A stretch of 64,000 bases of DNA from Rhodomicrobium sp. R_RK_3 (GCF_002198715.1 NZ_MWLK01000034.1:95307-159306), one strand, 5' to 3'. Shown: positions 9,216-18,130, numbered from the stretch's first letter. Numbers and translations: made by a program. Notes: generated by a model not told the origin, from the sequence alone.

Positions 9216-9938
9216 ATGAGTATTACAATCAAGGGCACTGTTTCGGCAGCGGCGTTGCTGATAGCCGTGTCCGCCGCGCAGGCGCAGTCGGACCGGATGC
9301 AGAACGAAGGCCGCCAAGGCGGCGGCCAGGAACAGAATAACCGTGGCGGCGAGAGCCAGCCGCGCGGCAATGCCGAGCGCGGCGGCGACAAGCAGCCGGA
9401 TCGTGGCCAGAGCGGCGACAACCGCGGCGGCGAGCGCGCCCAGCAGGGCGGCGCCGAATGGCCGCAGCAGGGCGGCAACGACCGCGCTGAACAGCGTGGC
9501 GGTGACCGGCCTCAGCAGGGCCAGGCCCAGGACAAGCGCGAGGACCGCAGCGCCCAGGACAAGAACGGCCGCGACGACCGCAAGGGACCGGCCGCGCAGG
9601 ACCGCAATGACGGCCCGGCCCAGACCGGCCGTCAGGATCGCGCCGATGGCGACGGCAAGCGCGGCAAGTCCCGCGTCAGCATCACCGCCGAGCAGAAGCC
9701 GCGTTTCCGCGACGCCATGAAGCGCAATACGAGCATCAAGCGCTACCATCGCTCGGACGTGCATTTCAGCATCAATCTCGGCTCGCGCATCCCGGACACT
9801 TTCGTGTTCTACGACGCGCCCTCCGAGTTCTATGACATCGACCCGGATTTCCGGCAATACAAGGTGATCGTGCTCGACGATGTCGTCCTGATCGTCGATC
9901 CCGACACGCGAGAAATCGTCGACGTCATCGCAATTTAG
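9216..9938 (+). CDS. secreted DUF1236 protein with low-complexity linker
   Basis: A 240-residue exported protein. Residues 1-23 are a Sec signal peptide ending AQA. Residues about 24-150 are a hydrophilic, disordered linker of Gly, Gln, Arg, Asp and Asn with irregular QQGG and RGG repeats. Residues about 155-240 match DUF1236: VSITAEQKPRFRDAM, a middle strand segment, and the terminal YKVIVLDDVVLIVDPDTREIVDVIAI. Function of the domain is unknown; it is common in alphaproteobacterial periplasmic proteins. The upstream EcfG-type promoter suggests induction in the general stress response. The gene stands alone, followed by a strong hairpin at 9955. Confidence 0.88.
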   Translation: MSITIKGTVSAAALLIAVSAAQAQSDRMQNEGRQGGGQEQNNRGGESQPRGNAERGGDKQPDRGQSGDNRGGERAQQGGAEWPQQGGNDRAEQRGGDRPQQGQAQDKREDRSAQDKNGRDDRKGPAAQDRNDGPAQTGRQDRADGDGKRGKSRVSITAEQKPRFRDAMKRNTSIKRYHRSDVHFSINLGSRIPDTFVFYDAPSEFYDIDPDFRQYKVIVLDDVVLIVDPDTREIVDVIAI

Positions 9939-9954
9939 CGATGGCGCGGTAGCC

Positions 9955-9989
9955 GCGCGATCCAGGCCGTTTCATGGCCCGGATCGCGC
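9955..9989 (+). terminator. stem-loop after the DUF1236 gene
   Basis: Arms GCGCGATCCAGGCC and GGCCCGGATCGCGC (one A-C mismatch) around a 7-base loop, 17 bases after the stop. No T run follows, so it may stabilise the mRNA end rather than terminate. Confidence 0.5.
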
Positions 9990-10065
9990 GCTGCTTCGCA
10001 TTGTCTCGCCCGCCTTGCCAAAATACCCATTGGCATTTCCGGCCATGACGCGCTAAACGGGGCGG

Positions 10066-11301
10066 ATGGCTGAACCGATCGCACGCCGCTCATTCATCGC
10101 CGCCGCATTCGGCGCGGTGGCGGCCGGGGCCCTCAGCGGCCCCCTGCTCGCGCAGACCTCATCGCTCAAATTCCCGCAATGGGTGGAAAAATTCCGCGCC
10201 CGCGCCCGTGCGCGCGGCATCTCGGACGCTGTCTATGACCGCGTCATGGGTGATATCAGGCCGGACACCTCCGTCTACGCGCTCGACCGGGCGCAGCCGG
10301 AGTTCAACGAAAAGCCGTGGCAATATCTGAACCGGCGCGTCTCCGACTGGCGCATTTCGACCGGCAAGGAGCGGGCGCGCGAATATGCGCCGCTGCTGGC
10401 GCGGATCGAGAAAAAATACGGCGTCGACCGCAATATCATGCTCGGCCTATGGGGCATGGAATCGGCTTTCGGCGAAGTCGTCTTCAATCCCAAGCATATG
10501 CGGCCGGTAATCCCGGCGCTTTCGGCGCTCGCCTGGGGCGACCCGCGCCGCCGCTCCTATTGGGAGCAGGAATTGCTGAACGCGCTCACCATCATCCAGC
10601 GCGGCTGGTCGACCCCGAAGGAGATGGTCGGCTCCTGGGCGGGCGCCATGGGGCACACGCAATGGATGCCGGAAGTCTGGCTGAACATGGGCGTCGATTT
10701 CAATGGCGACGGCCGCATCTCGCCCTTTGGCGCGCCGGACGACGCCCTGGCGGGAACGGCGCAATATCTGGTGAAGCGGGGCGACTACCGGCCGGGCGAA
10801 GGCTGGGGCTACGAAGTGACGCTGCCGGACAGGGTCAGCCCGCGCACCGCCGGAATGCGGACAATCGCCGCCTGGCGCAAGCTCGGAGTGGAGCGGGCGA
10901 ATGAGAAGCCGTTTCCGCGCTCCGGAGAGAAGGCGCGGCTCTGGCAGCCGATGCCGAAGGGGCCGGTGCTGCTCGTCACGCAGAATTTCCAGGCGGTGAA
11001 GTCCTACAATCCGTCGAACCTTTACGCGCTGGCCATCGTCCTGCTCGGCGACCGGATCGGCGGCGAGGGGCCGCTGATCGGCAAATTCCCCGGCGGGGAG
11101 CGACCGCTGACGCTCTCCGAAATGCAGGAAGTGCAGCGCCGCCTAACGGCCGCCGGCTACGATACCGGCGGTGCCGATGGCCGCGTCGGCCAGGACACGA
11201 TGCGGGCTGTCGCCGCGTTCCAGGCCAAAGTCGGCATCAAGCCGGCCGACGGCTATGCCGGGCTGAAAGTGCTGGCCAAGCTGCGCGAGGGCGGCGTTTA
11301 G
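10066..11301 (+). CDS. lytic murein transglycosylase (MltB type) with peptidoglycan-binding domain
   Basis: A 411-residue periplasmic enzyme that cleaves peptidoglycan glycan strands to 1,6-anhydromuropeptides. An RRSFIAAAFGAVAAG leader resembles a twin-arginine or Sec signal, cleaved near LAQ30. Residues about 35-330 are the SLT_2/MltB catalytic domain; the catalytic Glu is E132 in GLWGMESAFGEV, followed by AGAMGHTQWMP and the FNGDGRI loop. Residues about 345-405 are a PG_binding_1 repeat (LSEMQEVQRRLTAAGYDTGGADGRVGQDTMRAVAAFQ). No lipobox, so soluble. It is monocistronic with a modest terminator just after the stop. Confidence 0.95.
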   Translation: MAEPIARRSFIAAAFGAVAAGALSGPLLAQTSSLKFPQWVEKFRARARARGISDAVYDRVMGDIRPDTSVYALDRAQPEFNEKPWQYLNRRVSDWRISTGKERAREYAPLLARIEKKYGVDRNIMLGLWGMESAFGEVVFNPKHMRPVIPALSALAWGDPRRRSYWEQELLNALTIIQRGWSTPKEMVGSWAGAMGHTQWMPEVWLNMGVDFNGDGRISPFGAPDDALAGTAQYLVKRGDYRPGEGWGYEVTLPDRVSPRTAGMRTIAAWRKLGVERANEKPFPRSGEKARLWQPMPKGPVLLVTQNFQAVKSYNPSNLYALAIVLLGDRIGGEGPLIGKFPGGERPLTLSEMQEVQRRLTAAGYDTGGADGRVGQDTMRAVAAFQAKVGIKPADGYAGLKVLAKLREGGV

Positions 11302-11305
11302 GACG

Positions 11306-11326
11306 AGCCGCGATCATCGGCTTTTT
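11306..11326 (+). terminator. weak rho-independent terminator after the transglycosylase
   Basis: AGCCG / CGGCT stem with a 7-base loop followed by TTTTC, 5 bases after the stop codon. Short stem, so moderate confidence. The 319-base gap from here to degP also holds repeat copies at 11354 and 11483. Confidence 0.45.
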
Positions 11327-11353
11327 CGGGTTTCGTCATCCCCGCGAAAGCGG

Positions 11354-11427
11354 GTACCCGGTAAAGGGCAAAGCTTGCCGTTGGGCATCACCCTAACCGC
11401 AATTGCTGCGGCGTACTGGATGACACG
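11354..11427. repeat. dispersed palindromic repeat, family A copy 3 (decayed)
   Basis: Left arm CGTCATCCCCGCGAAAGCGG and GTACCCGGTA resemble family A; the interior AAGGGC...GCCGTTGGGC...CGGCGTACTGGA matches the copy at 43481. The right arm is lost after TACTGGATGACACG. Confidence 0.7.
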
Positions 11428-11482
11428 TTTGTCTTCGGGTAACCCGCTTATGGCGCACCCCTCCACGATCCGCAGCCGGACT

Positions 11483-11590
11483 CCCTCTCCCGTGGGAGAG
11501 GGCGGGGGGTGAGGGGTTCGTGAGCGAGCCGTTGAATCCGCAACCCCTCACCCGCGCGCCACCCTCTCCCCTTGGAGAGGGTTGGGCTGC
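11483..11590. repeat. palindromic repeat, family C, best copy
   Basis: CCCTCTCCCGTGGGAGAGGG at the left, CCCTCTCCCCTTGGAGAGGG at the right, and GGGTGAGGGGTT / AACCCCTCACCC arms pairing between them. The element lies between the transglycosylase and degP ends, where two convergent genes meet. Confidence 0.8.
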
Positions 11591-11620
11591 GGCAAGGGCG
11601 CCGCGTTGCTTCCGACGGCC

Positions 11621-13129
11621 CTATCGATCCCCGATCGCGACCGCCACGAAGCTGAGTTCGCCCTGGCCGTCGGAGACGGTCAGCAGGGCGCTCTTGCGCT
11701 TCAGCTTGCGCAGCGCGTCGAGGCGGGCGTTGATCTCGGCGGGCGATTGCACCTTTTCATGGGTGACCTCGACCACGACGTCGCCGACCTTGACCTCCTT
11801 CTCCGCCACCGGGCTCTCCGGATCGACCTCGGTGATGACCACGCCCGTTACGTTGCGGTCGATGCCGAAGCGGGAGCGCAGCTCGTCGGTGATGTTGGAG
11901 AAAGTCAGGCCGAGCGAGGATTTTTTCTGCGGCACGGGGCTTTCGTTCTTCTCGGGCTTGGCGCTGGCCGGCTTGGCTTCCTCCTCCAGGCGTCCGACCT
12001 TGACCTTCAGGGTGATCCGCTCGCCCTTGCGCAGCACCACCAGATCGGCCTGCTTGTCGATCGGGGTCAGCGAAACCAGCTTGGGCAATTGCCGCATCGC
12101 GGTGACGTCCTGGCCGTCGAAGCTCAGAATGATGTCGCCGACCTGCACGCCGGCCGCCGCCGCCGGGCCGTCCGGCGTAACCGAGGCCACCAGCGCGCCG
12201 CCCGAGCCGGTGAGGCCGACGCTTTCGGCGATCTCCTCATTCACGCTCTGGATGCGCACGCCGAGCCAGCCGCGCCGCGTCTCGCCATATTGCTTGAGCT
12301 GGCCGATCACCTGCGAGGCGGTGCTGGAGGGGACGGCGAAACCGATGCCGATGGAGCCGCCGGTCGGCGAGATGATGGCCGTGTTGATGCCGACGACCTC
12401 GCCTTCCATGTTGAACAGGGGGCCGCCCGAATTGCCGCGGTTGATGGCGGCGTCGGTCTGCAGGAATTCGTCATAGAGGCCGGACTGGATGTCGCGGCGC
12501 GTGGCGGAAATCACGCCAACCGTCAGCGTGCCGCCGAGGCCGAACGGATTGCCGATCGCCATCACCCAGTCGCCGACCCGCATCTTGGTGCTGTCGCCGA
12601 AGGAGACAGCCGGCAGCGGCGAGGTCGGCTCGACGCGCAGCAGCGCAAGGTCGGTCTTGGTGTCGCGGCCGACGACTTCAGCCACTTTCAGCTTGGTGCC
12701 GTCGGTCAGGATGACGGTGATTTCGTCGGCGCCTTCGATGACGTGGTTGTTGGTGACGACGAGCCCCTTCGGATCGATGATGAAGCCGGAGCCGAGCGAG
12801 TTGGCGCGCTGGCCGCCGCCGCGATCCTCCTTGTCGAAGAAATCCTCGAAGAACTCCTCGAAGGGCGAGCCTTTCGGCACTTCGGGGACCGGAATCTCCC
12901 GGCTGTCCTTGAGCTTTTGCGTCGTGGAGATGTTGACGACCGCGCTTTGCAGCTTCGCCGCGATGTCGGCGACCGAGGCGGGGCCGCGCGTCTGGGCGAG
13001 CATGGGACCGGCGGGCGCCGCGATCAGGCTGGCTCCGACCAGGGCGGCAAGTCCGGCGGCGCGCCAGAGGCGAAGGCCCGTTCGCGCCGGAGTGAGGCGC
13101 CCGATGCGCAGAGGAGAAGCTCTCGTCAT
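11621..13129 (-). CDS. degP: periplasmic Do-family serine protease/chaperone
   Basis: A 502-residue HtrA/DegP-type protease that degrades misfolded envelope proteins. A signal peptide ends near MLAQ46. The chymotrypsin-like domain has the full triad: H129 (TNNHVIEG), D160 (KTDLALLRV) and S234 (RGNSGGPL). An insertion with Gly residues (KEDRGGGQRAN) corresponds to the regulatory LA loop. Two PDZ domains follow, the first about residues 280-370 (GWLGVRIQSV), the second about 405-495 (LGLTFSNI). It is the last gene of a minus-strand series hflK-hflC-DUF2065-degP, the common alphaproteobacterial arrangement for membrane protein quality control. 171 bases separate it from DUF2065, so it may have its own promoter. 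Confidence 0.96.
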   Translation of the reverse strand: MTRASPLRIGRLTPARTGLRLWRAAGLAALVGASLIAAPAGPMLAQTRGPASVADIAAKLQSAVVNISTTQKLKDSREIPVPEVPKGSPFEEFFEDFFDKEDRGGGQRANSLGSGFIIDPKGLVVTNNHVIEGADEITVILTDGTKLKVAEVVGRDTKTDLALLRVEPTSPLPAVSFGDSTKMRVGDWVMAIGNPFGLGGTLTVGVISATRRDIQSGLYDEFLQTDAAINRGNSGGPLFNMEGEVVGINTAIISPTGGSIGIGFAVPSSTASQVIGQLKQYGETRRGWLGVRIQSVNEEIAESVGLTGSGGALVASVTPDGPAAAAGVQVGDIILSFDGQDVTAMRQLPKLVSLTPIDKQADLVVLRKGERITLKVKVGRLEEEAKPASAKPEKNESPVPQKKSSLGLTFSNITDELRSRFGIDRNVTGVVITEVDPESPVAEKEVKVGDVVVEVTHEKVQSPAEINARLDALRKLKRKSALLTVSDGQGELSFVAVAIGDR

Positions 13130-13300
13130 CTATCAGTCCTATTGTTCGGCCCCTCAACGCCCTTGAAGGCGGCCCGGGCTCAACTGACCTGTCAGGCTAC
13201 GAAAAGATCGCCGCCTTTGGAGAGGCGATTATGAGGCATTTCGCCTGTCGCGTGAATGCCTCCCCTTGGTCATTCCTCGATATGCTTTACGCTGGCCGCC

Positions 13301-13489
13301 TTACGTGCGGCGCACCAGCCAAATTAGCAGAACGCCTGCGGCGACGGCGATGGCGCCACCCGTCCGCAGGCGTTGTTCAGGTGTCGTGGCGGCAATTTCC
13401 AGAAGCCGGAAGGCGAGGCCGGGTGCGAGGGCCCATAACAGGCCCTCGATAACCAGCACCAGCCCGAGTCCGACAAGGAAGTCATTCAT
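13301..13489 (-). CDS. DUF2065 two-helix membrane protein
   Basis: A 62-residue protein with two membrane helices, MNDFLVGLGLVLVIEGLLWALAPG and a C-terminal GGAIAVAAGVLLIWLVRR, the DUF2065 pattern. Function unknown. Its ATG overlaps the hflC stop (ATGA, 13486-13489). DUF2065 genes directly follow hflC in many proteobacteria, so a link with the HflKC complex is likely but untested. Confidence 0.9.
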   Translation of the reverse strand: MNDFLVGLGLVLVIEGLLWALAPGLAFRLLEIAATTPEQRLRTGGAIAVAAGVLLIWLVRRT

Positions 13490-14421
13490 CTGGCCGCTTG
13501 CGAGGATGTCGGAGACGGGCCGCCCGGAATTTGCGGACGGGCCGCAGGCGCGGTACCGGACGGATTGTTGAAATACTGGAAGAACTCGCTGGTCGGCGAG
13601 ATCACCAGCCGCGTATCCGAGGATTTCAGCCCTTCTTCATAGGCTTGCATCGAACGGTAGAAGGCGAAGAAATCCGGGTCGCGGTTGAAGGCCGCCGCAT
13701 AGATCCGGTTCCGCTCGGCGTCGCCTTCACCGCGAAGGCGCTCCGAATCCCGGTTGGCGTCGGCGAGCGTGACCGTGACCTGGCGGTCGGCGGTCGCCTT
13801 GATGCGCTTGGCCTGCTCGTTACCCTGGGCGCGCAGCTCGGCGGCTTCGCGCTGGCGCTCGGTCTTCATCCGCTCGTAGATGGCCTGGCTGTTCGCCTCC
13901 GGCAGATCGGCGCGTTTGATGCGCACATCGACGACCTCGATGCCGAAAGCCGCGGCCTCGCCATTGACCCGCTCGGCGATCTCCTTGGTCAGCTCGGCGC
14001 GCCGCTCCTTCACCACATCGATGAAGGTCGAGGAGCCCAGGATGCTTCGCATCGCGCTGTCCATGACGCTGTCGAGGCGGTTGCGCGCGCCGGCTTCGTC
14101 GGTAACGGACTGGAAGAACCTCAAGGGGTTGATGATCTTGTAGCGGGCAAACGCATCGACGACGAGCCGCTTCTGATCCGAGGCAATCACTTCCTTGGAC
14201 GCCAGATCGATGTCCAGGATGCGCTTGTCAAAGAACTCCACGGTCTGCACGAAGGGCGTCTTGAAATAGAGGCCCGGGTCGGTGATGACCCGTTTCGGGT
14301 TACCGAATTCGAGCACCAGCGCCATCTGGGTCTGATGCACGATGAAATAGGCGTTATAGGCGATGAATGCCGCGCCGCCGATGATGATCAGGAAGAAAGC
14401 GAGAATGGTGTTTCTCATCAC
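13486..14421 (-). CDS. hflC: HflC, FtsH protease modulator
   Basis: A 311-residue inner-membrane protein with one N-terminal helix (TILAFFLIIIGGAAFIAYNAYFIV) followed by a periplasmic stomatin/SPFH (band 7) domain: QMALVLEFGNPKRVITDPGLYFKTPF, then a long helical stretch rich in Arg and Glu (ERMKTERQREAAELRAQGNEQAKRIKA) typical of the coiled arms of the HflKC cage, and a Pro-rich tail (about 285-311). HflK and HflC together surround FtsH and limit its activity. The start overlaps the hflK stop (14418-14421), so the pair is translated in equal amounts. Confidence 0.95.
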   Translation of the reverse strand: MMRNTILAFFLIIIGGAAFIAYNAYFIVHQTQMALVLEFGNPKRVITDPGLYFKTPFVQTVEFFDKRILDIDLASKEVIASDQKRLVVDAFARYKIINPLRFFQSVTDEAGARNRLDSVMDSAMRSILGSSTFIDVVKERRAELTKEIAERVNGEAAAFGIEVVDVRIKRADLPEANSQAIYERMKTERQREAAELRAQGNEQAKRIKATADRQVTVTLADANRDSERLRGEGDAERNRIYAAAFNRDPDFFAFYRSMQAYEEGLKSSDTRLVISPTSEFFQYFNNPSGTAPAARPQIPGGPSPTSSQAAR

Positions 14422-15554
14422 TGGCCTCCGCCGGCGCGCTGCGGCGCGCGGTTCAACTCGTTGAGCGGCAGATAGGGCACGACGCCCTGGCCCTGGCCGT
14501 TATTGTTGTCGATGATGACCTTGTCGGTGCCGCCGAGAATGCGCTCCATGGTCTCCAGGTACATGCGCTTGCGCGTCACGGCCGGGGCCTTGGCATATTC
14601 TTCATAGACATCGAGGAAGCGGTCGGCGCGGCCATTGGCTTCGGCGACGGTCTGCTCCTTGTAGCCTTCGGCCGCCTGCAGGATGCGCTGCGCATCGCCT
14701 CGCGCTTCCGGGATCACCCGGTTGGCGTAGCTGTCGGCTTCGTTCTGGAGGCGCTCCTGGTCGGCGCGGGCCGCCTGCACGTCGCGGAAGGATGCGATGA
14801 CTTCGGCCGGCGGATCGACCTTCTGCATCTGCACCTGGGTGATCTCGATGCCGGCGCCGTAGCTGTCGAGGGTCTTCTGCATCAGCGCCTTGACCGAATC
14901 TTCGGTTTCGCGCCGGCTCTTGGTCAGGATCGGCTGAATGTTGTTCTGGCCGACGATCTCGCGCATCGCGCTCTCGGCGACGTCCTTGACCGTGCCTTCC
15001 GGCTTCTGGATGTTGAAGAGGAACTGGGCCGCGTCCTTGATCTTCCACAGGACGATGAAATCGACATCGACGATGTTCTCGTCGCCGGTCAGCATCAGGC
15101 TTTCCTCGGGCACGTCGCGCGCCGCGATTTCACCGGATGTGCTGAAGATCGAGGTATTCGCCGCCAAGCGCAGGCCGACCTCGGCGCGATTGACATTGGT
15201 GACCGGCGGTACATAGACCGTCTCGATCGGATAGGGCCAGCGGAACTTCAGGCCCGGCGTCAGGATGCGGTTCAGCTTGCCGAAGCGGAGCACGACGCCT
15301 TCCTGGTTCGGCTGTACACTGACCGTAAAGGAATAAAAACCGATCGCGGCAATCGCAACGATCAAGATCAGGGCAAGAAAACCGCCGCCCAATCCGCCGC
15401 CCGGCATGGCTTGTTTCAGCCGGTCCTGGCTACGCTTCAAAAGTTCTTCCAGATCCGGTGACTGACCGCCGCCGGTCGGGCCCTGGCCCCAGGGACCACC
15501 TCCGCCCTTCCAGCCGCCGCCCCCACCGCCGCCATTCTGACTACTCCAGGGCAT
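14418..15554 (-). CDS. hflK: HflK, FtsH protease modulator
   Basis: A 378-residue partner of HflC. The start at 15554 (MPWSSQNGG) follows a GAGGAAGAAG ribosome site; the frame extends upstream but without support. The N-terminal 55 residues are cytoplasmic, very Gly-rich (GGGGGGGWKGGGGPWGQGP), then a helix (LGGGFLALILIVAIAAIGFYSF), then the SPFH domain (FTVSVQPNQEGVVLRFGKLNRILTPGLKFRWPYPIE) and a helical arm ending in ETMERILGGTDKVIIDN. The length is near the usual 380-420. Upstream 230 bases separate it from folA; this gap contains an imperfect GGCTTCC/GGAAGCC hairpin near 15730 but no clear promoter. Confidence 0.95.
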   Translation of the reverse strand: MPWSSQNGGGGGGGWKGGGGPWGQGPTGGGQSPDLEELLKRSQDRLKQAMPGGGLGGGFLALILIVAIAAIGFYSFTVSVQPNQEGVVLRFGKLNRILTPGLKFRWPYPIETVYVPPVTNVNRAEVGLRLAANTSIFSTSGEIAARDVPEESLMLTGDENIVDVDFIVLWKIKDAAQFLFNIQKPEGTVKDVAESAMREIVGQNNIQPILTKSRRETEDSVKALMQKTLDSYGAGIEITQVQMQKVDPPAEVIASFRDVQAARADQERLQNEADSYANRVIPEARGDAQRILQAAEGYKEQTVAEANGRADRFLDVYEEYAKAPAVTRKRMYLETMERILGGTDKVIIDNNNGQGQGVVPYLPLNELNRAPQRAGGGQ

Positions 15555-15787
15555 ATCTTCTTCCTCTGCCGCTCTCATATGAGGACGTATCCTCACCGGG
15601 CGCGGTTAACACACTGTTGCGATTAGGTTCAATGCGAGAAAATTCGGCTGTCCAAGCGTGACTTGCCGCGCATACGATCGGCTGTTTTTAGCGCAGATGG
15701 CGGGGTCATGCAAATCCGGCCCTCGAACTCAGGCTTCCCAAATGAAGGAAGCCCTCATATGGCGACGGAGGAGGATTGCGTCAACGT

Positions 15788-16324
15788 TTAAGCCGCGCCG
15801 TTGGTTTCCGGGCGCTCCCAAACCGAGATCGTATAGTCGAATTCATCTTCGCCGCTGCGGGAATGGCGCTTGGACGCCGTTTCGCGCCAGCCATTCAAGT
15901 CGATCTCAGGGAAGCGCACATCGCCGTCGGGCGCGGCGTGGACACGGGTGAGGTAGATGCGCTTGGCCTCGGCCATCAGCGCGGCGTAGATCTCGGCGCC
16001 GCCGATCACCATCACCTCTTTCGCGGCCCGGGCGAGGGCGCAATCGCGGGCGACGCGCAAGGCCTGGTCGACGCTCTCGACGGCGATGGCGCCTCTCGGG
16101 GCGAAATCGCGGTTATGGGTCAACACGATATTGTCGCGCTTCTGCAGCGGCTTCTTCAGCGAGGAAAAAGTCTTCCGCCCCATGATGACCGGCTTGTTCA
16201 TGGTAATGCTGCGGAAATGCGCCATCTCCGAAGGGAGGTGCCAGGGCAAACCGCCCGCCCGTCCGATCACGCCGTTCTCGCCGATGGCGACGACGAAGGC
16301 GACGATGGGGTCCATGGCCGACAT
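15788..16324 (-). CDS. folA: dihydrofolate reductase
   Basis: A 178-residue enzyme that regenerates tetrahydrofolate with NADPH. Motifs: VVAIGENGVIGRAGGLPWHLPSEM, VIMGRKTF (NADPH loop), and VMVIGGAEIYAALM. The usual bacterial active-site Asp (E. coli D27) is Glu here (E33, in PSEMAHF), as in many eukaryotic reductases; this should still work. The ATG at 16324 shares one base with the thyA stop (TGATG), so it is translationally coupled with thymidylate synthase, whose reaction makes its substrate. A TTG at 16327 is an unlikely start. Confidence 0.95.
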   Translation of the reverse strand: MSAMDPIVAFVVAIGENGVIGRAGGLPWHLPSEMAHFRSITMNKPVIMGRKTFSSLKKPLQKRDNIVLTHNRDFAPRGAIAVESVDQALRVARDCALARAAKEVMVIGGAEIYAALMAEAKRIYLTRVHAAPDGDVRFPEIDLNGWRETASKRHSRSGEDEFDYTISVWERPETNGAA

Positions 16325-17118
16325 CAAACGGCGACCTCCGCCTTGATATGCGGATGCGGCGCGTAGCCTTCGAGGGTGAAATCGTCATAGACGAAATCGA
16401 AGATCGAGCCGACATCGGGGTTGATACGCATCACAGGCAGCGGACGCGGCTCGCGTCCGAGCTGGATGTCCGCCTGATCGAGATGGTTCAGGTAGAGATG
16501 GGCATCGCCCAGCGTATGGACGAAATCGCCCGGCTTCAGCCCGGCGACCTGCGCCACCATCATGGTCAGCAGCGCGTAGGAGGCGATGTTGAAGGGCACG
16601 CCGAGAAAAATGTCCGCCGAGCGCTGGTAGAGCTGGCAGGACAGCCGCCCATCAGCGACATGGAACTGGAACAGGCAATGGCAGGGCGGCAGCGCCATCT
16701 CCTCGACCTCGGCCGGGTTCCAGGCGCTGACAATATGGCGGCGCGAATAGGGGTTCGCCTTGAGCCCATGCATGAGTTGGGCGATCTGGTCGATGCTGCG
16801 GCCGTCCGGTGCCGCCCAGGAGCGCCACTGCTTGCCATAGACCGGCCCCAGCTCGCCATCCGCGTCGGCCCATTCATCCCAGATCCTGACGCCGTTCTCG
16901 CGCAGATAGCGGATGTTGGTGTCGCCGGAGAGGAACCACAACAGCTCATGCACGATCGACTTCAGATGCAGCTTCTTCGTCGTCACCATCGGGAAGCCGT
17001 CGGCGAGGTCGAAGCGCATCTGGTGGCCGAAAATGCCCAGCGTGCCGACGCCGGTGCGGTCCGAACGGCGCACGCCTTCACGGCGCACAAGACGGAGCAG
17101 ATCGAGATATTGTTTCAT
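16324..17118 (-). CDS. thyA: thymidylate synthase
   Basis: A 264-residue folate-dependent enzyme converting dUMP to dTMP. The start at ATG 17118 ([11 protein letters not shown]) gives the same length and register as the E. coli protein; a codon three residues earlier is also possible. The catalytic cysteine is C146 in [11 protein letters not shown], with R21 (SDRTG), [19 protein letters not shown] and HLYLNHLDQ all in place. It is upstream of and coupled to folA, the standard thyA-folA pair. The voltage-gated sodium channel gene lies 33 bases upstream on the same strand, so the three genes may share a transcript. Confidence 0.97.
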   Translation of the reverse strand: MKQYLDLLRLVRREGVRRSDRTGVGTLGIFGHQMRFDLADGFPMVTTKKLHLKSIVHELLWFLSGDTNIRYLRENGVRIWDEWADADGELGPVYGKQWRSWAAPDGRSIDQIAQLMHGLKANPYSRRHIVSAWNPAEVEEMALPPCHCLFQFHVADGRLSCQLYQRSADIFLGVPFNIASYALLTMMVAQVAGLKPGDFVHTLGDAHLYLNHLDQADIQLGREPRPLPVMRINPDVGSIFDFVYDDFTLEGYAPHPHIKAEVAV

Positions 17119-17151
17119 GGGCCTCAATCTTAATGCGAGTCGGCGACGGAG

Positions 17152-18090
17152 CTAAACGTCCAGTTTTGCTTGCCGATTTCCATCATCGCGGCTCAGTTGG
17201 TCGCGGCGCAGCGCGGCCAGTTCCTCGCGCACGCAGCGCAGCTCGGACATCAGCGTATCGAAGTTTGCCGCCGAGCGCACGCGATCCTGGCTGATCTCCG
17301 CCTCCTGCTCGCTCTGCATGGCGTCGACGATGATGCCGATGAACAGGTTGAGCACCGCGAAGGAGGTGATGAGAATGAAGATGATGAAGAAAATCCAGGC
17401 GTAGGGGTATTTTTCCATCACCGGCCGGACGATCTCGGCCGCCCAGCCTTCGAGCGTCATCACCTGGAACAGCGAGAAGGCGCTGTCGCCGATCGTACCG
17501 AACAGGGCAGGAAAATCCGGCCCGTAGAGCTTGGTCGCCATCACCGAGAAAACGTAGAAGATGAGGCCGAGCAGCGCGATCACCGCGCCCATGCTGGGAA
17601 TGGCCTGCAACAGGCCGTTGACCACCCGGCGCATCGACTTCACCGTCGAGATCAGCCGCAAGACGCGGATGACGCGCAGCGCCCGCAGCACCGAGAAGCC
17701 GCCCGTCGCCGGCACGAGGGCTATGGCGACGACGGTGAAATCGAACAGGCTCCAGCCGTCGCGCCAGAAGGCGCCGCGATAGACGAAGATGCGCAGCGAG
17801 ATCTCGATGACGAAGATCGTCAGGATGATCGCGTCGATCGCATTGAGCAACCCGCCGAAACGCGACATCGCCGCGGCGCTGGTTTCCAGGCCGATCGACA
17901 CCGCATTGAGGATGATCAGCGCCGTGATCGTGCGCTCCCAGGCGGCACTTTCCAGCGCCGCCTTCAGCTCACCGCGCAGATCGCGTCCGCCGCCGCGCCG
18001 GTCTTGCAGCCGGCCGGAGGCCGCTTTGATGTGGTCGGATGCAGTCAAGGCCCAATCCCGCAGCGGCACGTGTCTTGCGTCCTCATGCAT
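17152..18090 (-). CDS. bacterial voltage-gated sodium channel (NaChBac family)
   Basis: A 312-residue single-domain six-helix channel of the ion-transport family. S1 starts near residue 52, and S4 carries four arginines at every third position (R136, R139, R142, R145 in LRALRVIRVLRL), the voltage sensor. The pore loop holds TLEGWA (residues 212-217), the counterpart of TLESW in NaChBac: the Glu ring for sodium selectivity is present, with Gly replacing Ser. S6 follows (FILITSFAVLNLFIGIIVDAM). The C-terminus (about 258-300) is a coiled coil expected to hold the tetramer together. Homotetramer in the inner membrane; such channels contribute to motility and pH or salt responses in other bacteria. 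Confidence 0.92.
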   Translation of the reverse strand: MHEDARHVPLRDWALTASDHIKAASGRLQDRRGGGRDLRGELKAALESAAWERTITALIILNAVSIGLETSAAAMSRFGGLLNAIDAIILTIFVIEISLRIFVYRGAFWRDGWSLFDFTVVAIALVPATGGFSVLRALRVIRVLRLISTVKSMRRVVNGLLQAIPSMGAVIALLGLIFYVFSVMATKLYGPDFPALFGTIGDSAFSLFQVMTLEGWAAEIVRPVMEKYPYAWIFFIIFILITSFAVLNLFIGIIVDAMQSEQEAEISQDRVRSAANFDTLMSELRCVREELAALRRDQLSRDDGNRQAKLDV

Positions 18091-18130
18091 TGCGCAGCCT
18101 GACCGGGGGACAAGCTGCGGCTTATGGCTT

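Noticed and set aside
15729..15756. GGCTTCC / GGAAGCC hairpin in the hflK-folA gap as a terminator
   Set aside because: No T run follows on the minus strand, so I did not list it as a terminator.
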